Both the position numbers and the translations under genes were made by a program. Positions 6,342 to 11,842 of a DNA stretch of 11,842 nucleotides are shown here, piece by piece. Origin of the DNA: JBOGGN01 sp050744165 (lineage in GTDB: Bacteria; Actinomycetota; Acidimicrobiia; Acidimicrobiales; Palsa-688); contig JBOGGN010000110.1 of NCBI GenBank assembly GCA_050744165.1, forward strand, positions 1-11,842, given 5' to 3'. The notes beneath the pieces were generated by a model, which was not told the DNA's origin, ran no database searches, and worked only from the letters and a program-made list of their open reading frames with translations. Position 1 is the first letter of the stretch, and each line of letters begins with the position of its first letter.

Positions 6342-7349
6342 CTACATACAGTACGTGTAGTAACTATCGAAGTCGGATAGGGCATTTGGGTTCTGAGCGG
6401 TATTGGGAGGGTCCATGTACTCGTAGAAGAGCCACTGAGACTCCAAGTTAGTGTAAGGAGCCAAAGCCTGAAGATAGGGCTCGAACTGAGTTGGAGTGGC
6501 CGATGCTGGAGTATAAATGTCCGACCACACCTGACCTCCTCCACTCTCTGAGGCGTAGGCATGAAACTGTTGGAACCCAGCGATCTCCTGACTCGTAGTC
6601 CACTGGGGACTCGTCAGGTCAAATCCGTCCTCAATGTTCCACACGTCGTTGGCTCCGAACCCTGCATTCGCCATCATCGGCCAGGCCTGTTGTGCAAACT
6701 GCACCATCGAATCCCCATTAGCTTGGGCTGAGGCGGAGAGCAGGGCGACCATTACCCCATGGTTCCCGTCATGGGAGTGTAGATAGCTGGTGATCTGCCC
6801 GAGCCAGACTCCGTACTGGTAAGCATCGCTGTAGTTCGACAGCAATGCCTCATTTGGCTCCGTGGGGATGTACCAGCCCTTGACGCGGCTCCCATACTGG
6901 CTATAGAGGTCATCTGCCAGGTTCTCATACAGAGTCAACTGTGTTTCCAGCCAGCTCCAGTTGGTCCAGTTTGCAGGCACAGTGCTGGGACCGACTCCAA
7001 GCCCGAAAAAGATGGCAGCACGGGAAGGAATACCACTCAACAGATCGGGAATGGCTGTGTTGAAGACCGAATACCCACTGAGGTGCGTCGGATAATCCGC
7101 ATCATGAGCATCCTCGTCAATCGACCAATCAACCACGTAGCCGAGTTCGTTGACATCGTTCTGGTAGTCGTAGTCAGTCGTGATTGCCGAAGTGCCGGGG
7201 TCATCATAGGGATTCCAGAAGGAAAACCCGAACCCAGCGCTCCCAGTAGAACATGGGGAGTAGGTAAGGGCAATTGCGCTCGGAACGGAAAAAAATCCGA
7301 AGGCTATCGTCGCAACTGCTGTCAGAATAACTCCGATCTTCCTGAACAT
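6342..7349 (-). CDS. Secreted DUF4434-like TIM-barrel (putative glycoside hydrolase) protein, low-GC copy
   Basis: A 335-residue protein with a clear signal peptide: MFRKIGVILTAVATIAFGFF, then a cut near SVPSAIA (about residue 27). It is paralogous to the protein at 9156-10136. Shared landmarks are ENLADDLYSQY (142-152), GWYIPTE (158-164), TSYLHSHDG (187-195), NIEDG (238-242) and a late FYEYMDPP (308-315). Glu164 and Glu310 sit where a TIM-barrel hydrolase would place its acid/base and nucleophile, but this is inference; DUF4434 is not well characterised. The protein probably acts outside the membrane on a glycan. Start ATG 7349 is strongly supported by AGGAGGA with a 4-base gap. The gene is about 50-57% GC by eye, well below its neighbours, suggesting a different origin. 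The glycosyltransferase pseudogene lies upstream on the same strand, consistent with a former synthase-hydrolase pair. Confidence 0.75.
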   Translation of the reverse strand: MFRKIGVILTAVATIAFGFFSVPSAIALTYSPCSTGSAGFGFSFWNPYDDPGTSAITTDYDYQNDVNELGYVVDWSIDEDAHDADYPTHLSGYSVFNTAIPDLLSGIPSRAAIFFGLGVGPSTVPANWTNWSWLETQLTLYENLADDLYSQYGSRVKGWYIPTEPNEALLSNYSDAYQYGVWLGQITSYLHSHDGNHGVMVALLSASAQANGDSMVQFAQQAWPMMANAGFGANDVWNIEDGFDLTSPQWTTSQEIAGFQQFHAYASESGGGQVWSDIYTPASATPTQFEPYLQALAPYTNLESQWLFYEYMDPPNTAQNPNALSDFDSYYTYCM

Positions 7350-7351
7350 GT

Positions 7352-7366
7352 CTTCCTCCTAGGAAG
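7352..7366 (-). promoter_or_regulatory. Strong Shine-Dalgarno inside a perfect small hairpin
   Basis: Upstream of ATG 7349 the transcript reads CTTCCT-AGG-AGGAAG: two perfectly complementary 6-base arms around a 3-base loop. The AGGAGG ribosome-binding site spans the loop and the 3' arm. Folding would hide it, so translation could depend on structure. The stem is short and may be only a by-product of the purine-rich Shine-Dalgarno. Confidence 0.5.
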
Positions 7367-7679
7367 GTTCTGGCAATATCGACGTCGATCGTCCTTCTTC
7401 AGGAGCTCACTGACGCTCAACCTCTTCCTCGATCATACTCCAAGCTCGGGGACGGTGGGGGCTGCACATGAGGCCCGAATGTACGGGCGAGGCCCATAGA
7501 AGGCCCTACCGGCTGAAATCCGCCGATCCCGGCCTGGAACCGAATACTCCCTCGATCGTCACCCACGAACGAACTCACGATACACGTCTAACGACTTGTG
7601 CTCGCGGCCCACGAAAACTGGTATGCCTCAGCGGACATACCAGCCACTTCCGGGTCCAGTTCCAGATTACGGTCTGGCT
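7367..7679. other. Non-coding stretch upstream of the low-GC DUF4434 gene
   Basis: About 310 bases of intermediate GC between the DUF4434 start and the glycosyltransferase remnant. It must contain the promoter of the - strand DUF4434 gene, but I see no clear -35/-10 pair. The open frames crossing it look random. The frame that carries the C-terminal synthase remnant continues to about 7588 on the - strand without recognisable protein features. Confidence 0.4.
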
Positions 7680-8110
7680 TGAATTCCTTACAATTGTGAG
7701 GTGAGGGCGGCATCCGGAACGCACACCACGTGGCCACTTGGTGGATGTAGCTATACGGCCAGTAGACCAAGCCACAGGCGGGGCATGGCGTGGCGTCAAG
7801 TTGCGAGCCGGGCCCCTCCATAGCCTCTGCATGCAGCCATGACGGAGGAAAACCCAAGGCCCTGCAACTCGTTGAGCAGCTGTGTCCGGTACGGGACGGT
7901 GGTGCCCGGGTCGTTGCCCACCCGCACCTTGATCTGGACGGCTCTGACTTCGGGGCGTCCGAAGTACTCGGGATCGACGATGACCGACAGGCTCCTCGGC
8001 TCAAGGTCTCCATCTGCGTCGATCACCCCGACGATGACATGGTCCCAGTCGGCCTGGGTGTGCAGGAGCCCGCGTCGGCTGCCCAGCCCGACGCCAAACA
8101 AGTAGCAGTC
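7680..8110 (-). pseudogene. Decayed family 2 glycosyltransferase, paralogous to the 4128-6017 enzyme
   Basis: Two separate pieces match the second synthase. On the - strand, about 8065-7837 encodes DHVIVGVIDADGDLEP and continues through FGRPEVRAVQIKVRV to FSSVMA, about half identical to residues 137-207 of that enzyme and including the DADG metal-binding motif. In another frame, about 7773-7710 encodes GLVYWPYSYIHQVATWCAF, matching GLANWPYSYVAHLANYWAF (401-419). About 195 residues holding the xED and QxxRW motifs are missing between them. Upstream, about 8100-8070 reads LASGW in yet another frame, matching LNAGW, which implies a further frameshift. The gene therefore cannot make a working enzyme. 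It lies upstream of the - strand DUF4434 gene, on the same strand. Confidence 0.8.
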
Positions 8111-8383
8111 GTCACCGCCGACGGCGAAATCGCTTACGAGGCCCATACCACATCAACCGCACCCTCCGATGACCCTCAATCCCCCCGAACGATGTCCCTG
8201 CAGTCACGTCCCATGTCCCTACCTGACTCACAGCCCCGCGCAGCGTCCGAGGAGGTCGGCGGGGGCGGGGCGGGCACCACCCCACCGGCACCCGCACCAT
8301 CCCCGACGGCGTCGAGGTCACGGTTCCTACACCACCAGAACCCACCAACAGGCGGCTCCGAGAACCCCGGCGTCATCGACCTC
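8111..8383. other. Stretch with no recognisable gene
   Basis: About 270 bases between two pseudogenes. Several frames are open only because of high GC. Their translations are Pro/Arg/Thr-rich and match no family I know. The stretch may hold the eroded N-terminal region of the glycosyltransferase pseudogene. Confidence 0.4.
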
Positions 8384-8723
8384 GGCCGCATCGAGGCGGC
8401 CGCAGTGGTCGTGTTTCGCTCCGAGGGTCCCAAGGGCTACCCCGGCATGCGGCAGATGCTGGCAGTCATTGGGGATGAAGGCGCCGGCCGGGGCGGCGAC
8501 TGAGCCCTGTTGACCCACGGCCGGTTGTCGGGCGGCACCCCCGGCTTGTGCATCGGCCACGTGGCCCCCGAGGACTCGGCGGCGGCCCCGTCGCCCTAGT
8601 GGCCGACGGCGATCGCGTCGTCATCGTCATCGACATCCAGGTCGCACAGTGGACGTCCTGATGGACTCGGAGAAGCTGGCGCGCCGCCGAGCCGACTCGA
8701 AGCTGCCCGATCCCCGCTACACG
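8384..8723 (+). pseudogene. ilvD: Dihydroxy-acid dehydratase (IlvD) C-terminal remnant
   Basis: Pieces in all three forward frames line up in order with the C-terminus of IlvD, the Fe-S enzyme of branched-chain amino acid synthesis. In frame 2, FRSEGPKGYPGMRQML (from about 8414) matches the IlvD R-Y-E-G-P-K-G-G-P-G-M-x-E-M-L motif. After a TGA at 8501-8503 the same frame continues ALLTHGRLSGGTPGLCIGHV, matching TDGRFSGGTxGxxxGHV. A frameshift then gives GGPVALVADGDRVVI (from 8581), and another gives LARRRADSKLPDPRYT (to 8723). A short deletion after MLAV is also apparent. One nonsense change plus at least two frameshifts and loss of the whole N-terminal part make it non-functional. Its usual neighbours (ilvB, ilvC) are absent. 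Confidence 0.85.
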
Positions 8724-8983
8724 TGCTTGAGGGCGCGGCGCGGCCTCGACCGGCCCATCGTCCGTCCACCCAACTACGCCAACGCGATGCTTCGGGAGAT
8801 GGGGCCGGCGGTCCACGCCGAGTTCTCCGTACGCGACGTCGGAAGCGGGACCGGGCCCGGATGGTGGCCTTCGCCTGGCACCGGCTGTGCGCGAGCGACG
8901 CATACGAACACGAAATCCACGAAATGCTCGGACCCGACTTCGTGTACCCCATCCGGCATATCGTGACGTGTGCGGTGGGATAA
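8724..8983 (+). other. Unidentified possible coding remnant
   Basis: Directly after the IlvD remnant, one frame reads PPNYANAMLREMGPAVHAEF (about 8766-8825) and a second frame reads AFAWHRLCASDAYEHEIHEM (from about 8870), continuing LGPDFVYPIRHI before a stop at 8981-8983. The residue mix looks protein-like, but the frame changes midway and no start is convincing. It may be a frameshifted fragment of an unknown gene. I do not recognise the family. Confidence 0.3.
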
Positions 8984-9006
8984 CTAGTCCCTTTCTCCTA
9001 GCGCGT

Positions 9007-9037
9007 TTGCGTGTTTAGGTTAAGCGGTTGCTATATT
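9007..9037 (+). promoter_or_regulatory. Candidate promoter upstream of the high-GC DUF4434 gene
   Basis: TATATT (9032-9037) is one change from TATAAT and lies in a locally AT-rich patch about 120 bases before the gene. TTGCGT (9007-9012) could serve as a -35 element, but the 19-base spacer is long. A 5' leader of about 110 bases would follow. This is a weak, position-based call. Confidence 0.3.
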
Positions 9038-9155
9038 TCGGGCGCAAATACGGTATCCGCCTTTAGTGGCGTGGCATGCTTGCCGTTCTTCCTGAACGTC
9101 ACGCCGAGAAGCACTTGGCTGTCAGGCCGCTTGTCTCGTCCAAAGGATTGGTCAA

Positions 9156-10136
9156 ATGAGGCTCATCGCCGCCCTCATGTCTCTTCTGTGCTGGGCCGGG
9201 ACGGCCGTCGCCCTGGAGAACACCAGCGCGTCCGCCCTCACCAACAGCACCGGGACGGCCTGCCACGCCACCATGGGCGCCAGTTTCCTACCGCCTTCGT
9301 TCGCCGCCTCGTGGAGTCTCTCCCGGTACGGCCAGGACTTGAGCGACATGAAGGCAGTGGGCATCAATACGGTCATTCTTCAGGAAACCGTGGATCTCGA
9401 CGCCAATCTCGCCTATTTCCCCGTCTCCGCCGGGGGCTTCCCCCAGGCACCAAACGTGACTGGAGACCTTATCTACGAGGCGGCAGTGCACGGCTCCAAG
9501 GTCATGCTGGGCCTCACCAATGCCAATGATTGGGCTGTCAACGCCGGCAACTACACCTGGCTTTCCTACCAGCTGGTGACCGACGAGCACTTGGCGGACC
9601 GGCTGTATTCCCTCTACCGCGGCTGGTTCAGCGGGTGGTACATCCCCAACGAGGTCGATGACTACCTCCTTTCGGCCCCGTCGGAGGTGACGCCGACGAC
9701 CTGGTTCTTCAACACCCTGACCCAGTACCTCCACACCCACGACGGCGCCATGTCGGTCATGGCCGCGCCCTTCTACCAGAACACCTGGCAAACGACGGCG
9801 CAGTACGCCGCCGGTGTCGCCCAGATGTTCGCCAAGGTGGATATCGTCAACCTGCAGGACGGTGCTGGCGAGGGTCGCTCGGCGGCCAATGTCGCCACCT
9901 TATTCTCCGCGGTGGCCGCGGCAATGGCAGGCCATCACCCCCAGCTGTGGGACGACCCAGACATGTACCGGATGGGTGTCGGGCCCATGCCGCCGGGCCA
10001 GCTCCAGTCAAACTTGCAAGCGGCCTGCGGCGCCGCCGTCAGCTGGTCCGGTTTCTCCTTCAGCAGCCAGATGGAACCGCTCGGCGTCGGCACCTCGACC
10101 TACTACAGTTCGTATGCCGCCTACAAGGCCGCCTAG
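9156..10136 (+). CDS. Secreted DUF4434 TIM-barrel (putative glycoside hydrolase) protein, high-GC copy
   Basis: A 326-residue protein with a signal peptide (MRLIAALMSLLCWAGTAVAL, cleavage near 20-27). The rest follows the DUF4434 pattern: SWSLSRYGQDLSDMKAVGIN (52-71), LILQ-like VILQETVD (73-80), LADRLYSLY (146-154), GWYIPNEVDD (160-169), MAAPFYQ (202-208), VDIVNLQDGAGEG (228-240) and LWDDPDMY (264-271). Glu166 and Glu307 (SSQMEP) occupy positions expected for hydrolase carboxylates; this is inference from the fold. It probably acts on an extracellular or wall glycan. ATG 9156 is preceded by AAAGGA (9142-9147) with an 8-base gap, a fair ribosome-binding site. Its closest visible relative is the - strand protein at 6342-7349, with which it shares the landmarks around GWYIP and LHxHDG. 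The two differ strongly in base composition, so a recent tandem duplication is unlikely. Confidence 0.85.
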   Translation: MRLIAALMSLLCWAGTAVALENTSASALTNSTGTACHATMGASFLPPSFAASWSLSRYGQDLSDMKAVGINTVILQETVDLDANLAYFPVSAGGFPQAPNVTGDLIYEAAVHGSKVMLGLTNANDWAVNAGNYTWLSYQLVTDEHLADRLYSLYRGWFSGWYIPNEVDDYLLSAPSEVTPTTWFFNTLTQYLHTHDGAMSVMAAPFYQNTWQTTAQYAAGVAQMFAKVDIVNLQDGAGEGRSAANVATLFSAVAAAMAGHHPQLWDDPDMYRMGVGPMPPGQLQSNLQAACGAAVSWSGFSFSSQMEPLGVGTSTYYSSYAAYKAA

Positions 10137-10158
10137 GGCCCATTTCTCCAATCCGCGA

Positions 10159-10311
10159 TCAGCGGGCTGGCGCCGCGCTCGTGCGAGAGCGGCGGCGGGT
10201 TATCAGGTCGGTTCGGAGCCCGAGTTTGGTGACGATGCGACTGGCGTGGGATTCGACCGTTCGTGTTGTGAGCTTCAGCCGCCGGCCAATTTTTCCTGGC
10301 TGGACGGCCTT
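10159..10311 (-). pseudogene. LuxR-type helix-turn-helix C-terminal remnant
   Basis: A 50-codon open stretch on the - strand, ending in TGA at 10159-10161, reads GKIGRRLKLTTRTVESHASR and then IVTKLGLRTDLI. This is the recognition region of a LuxR/GerE-type DNA-binding domain (typical form: x-I-A-x-R-L-x-L-S-x-R-T-V-x-x-H-x-x-x-I-x-x-K-L-G-x-x-x-R). The start of the domain (the LTxREREVL helix) and all sensor or receiver domains are missing. A stop codon lies just upstream in this frame, so the fragment is not a complete gene. Confidence 0.75.
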
Positions 10312-10330
10312 GGGTTGACGAGCTTAAGTC

Positions 10331-10680
10331 GGGACCGGCCGGCGGTACGCACACCCGGACAACGGAGAATTCCGCAACGCCCGCTCGATGGAGATGGCCG
10401 ATCAACGCCCGGGCGGCGGGCATGGAGCCGACGACCAGCACTCCCTTGGTGAAGTGATTCTGAAGGCGCTGCTGGAACAACCAGTGTCGCATCAGTGCCT
10501 CGACACCAGGGTCATCCCAAAACCAACAGGCACGGCGATAGAGACGAATGACCGAGAAGGGTCGAGTATTTCGCGTCATGCTCGGGAGGGACAAGTCGAT
10601 GACGGCGGCGGTCGTCGGCGAGGCGACTCGGTCGTCGTGATCGACATACTGTTTCGCTATGTCCGACCTCCCGGAGTCCT
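10331..10680 (-). pseudogene. Probable fragment of a polyprenyl glycosylphosphotransferase (sugar-1-phosphate transferase)
   Basis: On the - strand a frame without a good start reads through SVIRLYRRACW and QQRLQNHFTKG to VLVVGSMPAARALIGHLHRA, then VVRVCVPPAGP. This resembles the middle of WbaP/WcaJ-type priming enzymes, where a Rossmann-like CoA-binding-type domain starts R-V-L-V-V-G-x-x-x-x-A-x-x-L and continues to V-V-G-x-C-x-x-P. The membrane-spanning N-terminus and the catalytic sugar-transferase C-terminus are absent. The frame then runs into the LuxR-type remnant. If the identification is right, it is another broken surface-polysaccharide gene. The match rests on one motif region, so it is tentative. 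Confidence 0.5.
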
Positions 10681-10689
10681 TTCGTGACA

Positions 10690-10937
10690 GGTGAAACCAA
10701 TCCCACCGTCGTTCGGCAATTCGTTCAAAGGATCATGACCGGCCCCTCCGCCCACGATTGAGTGGCGTCGAAATGGGCAGAGGACGAAGCGGGAGGCGAC
10801 AACGATCGAACGAACTCAGCGCAGGTTGATTGGCCCCGTCATCTGGTTGGTGTCGTGGTCGACATGATGGGAGAAGCTCCACCCAGGCCGACCACAGCGA
10901 GGAGGGTGTGGATGGCCCGCTCCTGGTGGCGGCGGGG
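10690..10937. other. Stretch with no recognisable gene
   Basis: About 250 bases downstream of the sulfotransferase stop and upstream (in + coordinates, to the right) of the glycosylphosphotransferase fragment. Translations in all frames are unremarkable. I see no strong hairpin with a T-tract and no repeat. Confidence 0.4.
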
Positions 10938-11822
10938 TCACACAGTTTTCTCGGTCGCGGTCGCGGGCGTGGGCGCTGGGCAGTCGAGGCCTGGACGTTC
11001 GTTGCTGGAATCGAGGAACCGGGCAAAGCGAGTCGAACCGATCAACTCGGCTACGGCGTCCCAGTTGGCAATGGTGTCGGCCAGCGCCGGCGGGGTGAAC
11101 CGGACGTGGTCCGACCGCGTCGGCGCTTCGTCGACGCCGAGCCCAGCACAGATTTGCTGAACCGTCGCCCGCTGCCTGGCGGGTTCGAGTAGGTCGCTCT
11201 CGTAGACGTAGGTGTCGTGCGGTAGGGGCGACAGCAGACTTGCCAGGTAGGCGTCACTCTCCTCGAACAGATAGGCCATCATCAAGATCTCCACCGGGTC
11301 GAGTTCAGGGGCCGTGAAAACCGGGGCGTCTTGTTTTCGCCAGTGCCAGCGGGTCTGCCTGGCGATGGTCGAGGAAACGGCCTGGGCCAGAAGATTTCGG
11401 CGCCGCAGGAAGAGCAGGGTCGCTCCCGTCGCCGCCGCTTGGCGCAGGTAGCCCGGGTGCTCCCTCAAGAACTGGTATCCGAAGTGCCCGCAATGGATCT
11501 TGAACCCGTAGGCGCGGGCGCCGCTGAGGCCGGCCTTGGCCGCTCGGCCGGCGACGAACAACTCCGGCCTAGCCGTGCGGTCCCGAAGGATCTCGGCGTC
11601 GCAGGTGATCTGGGGATGGGAGTTCAACAGGTCGGTAAGCAATTCGCTTCCGCTGCGGCCGGGAGTCACGATCACGAAGCGAGCTGGAGGAGCCAGCCAA
11701 TGCGAACCTGACCCGAGCAGGTACATACGTACGCGGTGGGTTCGCATCCACGGCTCGCGATCCGACCATGGGTTCCACAAGCGCACCCGCTCGACGGCGT
11801 TACGCCTGGCCTGGTGTCCCAC
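10938..11822 (-). CDS. PAPS-dependent sulfotransferase (Stf0-like), 5' end uncertain
   Basis: The visible protein is 294 residues from GTG 11822. VIVTPGRSGSELLTDLLNSH (50-69) contains the 5'-phosphosulfate-binding loop TPGRSGS, and LRRRNLLAQAVSS (139-151) is the 3'-phosphate-binding segment. Together these mark a sulfotransferase that moves sulfate from PAPS to a hydroxyl or amine, and the R-R-N-x-x-x-Q-A-x-S pattern resembles Stf0-type (trehalose sulfotransferase-like) enzymes. A basic, Trp-rich N-terminal extension precedes the domain; the last 20 or so residues are low complexity. The acceptor is unknown: a glycan or glycolipid would fit the surroundings. No good Shine-Dalgarno precedes GTG 11822, and the frame stays open to the window edge, so the true start could be outside. 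Met26 or Met33 are alternative starts that would still keep the whole domain. Confidence 0.8.
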   Translation of the reverse strand: MGHQARRNAVERVRLWNPWSDREPWMRTHRVRMYLLGSGSHWLAPPARFVIVTPGRSGSELLTDLLNSHPQITCDAEILRDRTARPELFVAGRAAKAGLSGARAYGFKIHCGHFGYQFLREHPGYLRQAAATGATLLFLRRRNLLAQAVSSTIARQTRWHWRKQDAPVFTAPELDPVEILMMAYLFEESDAYLASLLSPLPHDTYVYESDLLEPARQRATVQQICAGLGVDEAPTRSDHVRFTPPALADTIANWDAVAELIGSTRFARFLDSSNERPGLDCPAPTPATATEKTV

Positions 11823-11842
11823 CGAAGGGCAGCATAACGAGG

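Noticed and set aside
7790..8503. 237-codon + strand open frame
   Set aside because: Its first part is antisense to the glycosyltransferase remnant and its middle is featureless. Only the end (from about 8384) has meaning, as an IlvD fragment.
11833..11842. ATG-started short ORF just upstream of the sulfotransferase (11 codons, ending in TAA), resembling the leader at 4075
   Set aside because: Only 7 bases of upstream sequence are in the window, its stop does not overlap the GTG start, and no -10 element can be seen.
1..11842. CRISPR arrays, insertion sequences, integrases or rRNA genes
   Set aside because: No regularly spaced repeats, transposase-like proteins, terminal inverted repeats or rRNA-like stretches were found, despite the pseudogene-rich character of the right half.

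Overview
The window looks like high-GC actinobacterial DNA. Most coding sequence is about 65-70% GC by eye, GTG and TTG starts are frequent, and the first gene resembles a mycothiol-dependent maleylpyruvate isomerase family member (mycothiol is an actinobacterial thiol). One gene start also has the architecture of an actinobacterial leaderless transcript. No species can be named from the sequence alone.

Layout. Positions 2-406 hold the 3' end of a DinB/maleylpyruvate-isomerase-like gene (+). It converges on an ArsB/SLC13-type ion permease gene (468-1769, -). Divergent from the permease are two family 2 glycosyltransferase genes on the + strand. The first (about 1930-3978) is a membrane synthase with an N-terminal domain that looks like a degenerate GGDEF domain. 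The second (4128-6017) is a membrane synthase-like enzyme with a long disordered tail. It is preceded by an 18-codon leaderless-looking ORF whose stop codon overlaps the enzyme's start. Next come two secreted DUF4434 TIM-barrel (glycoside-hydrolase-like) proteins: a lower-GC copy on the - strand (6342-7349) and a high-GC copy on the + strand (9156-10136). The window ends with a PAPS-type sulfotransferase gene (10938-11822, -) whose 5' end may lie outside.

The gaps between the later genes contain gene remnants. I can recognise a glycosyltransferase pseudogene paralogous to the second synthase (about 7680-8110, -), a shredded dihydroxy-acid dehydratase (ilvD) 3' end (8384-8723, +), the C-terminal helix-turn-helix of a LuxR-type regulator (10159-10311, -), and a probable piece of a polyprenyl glycosylphosphotransferase (about 10331-10680, -).

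Working model (inference): this is an accessory cell-surface polysaccharide region. Two processive-type synthases make or export a glycan, the secreted DUF4434 proteins trim or bind it, and the sulfotransferase may decorate it or another product. The nucleotide-signalling-like domain on the first synthase may regulate it. The glycosyltransferase remnant next to the - strand DUF4434 gene suggests that the synthase plus DUF4434 pairing occurred here twice, and that one copy has decayed.
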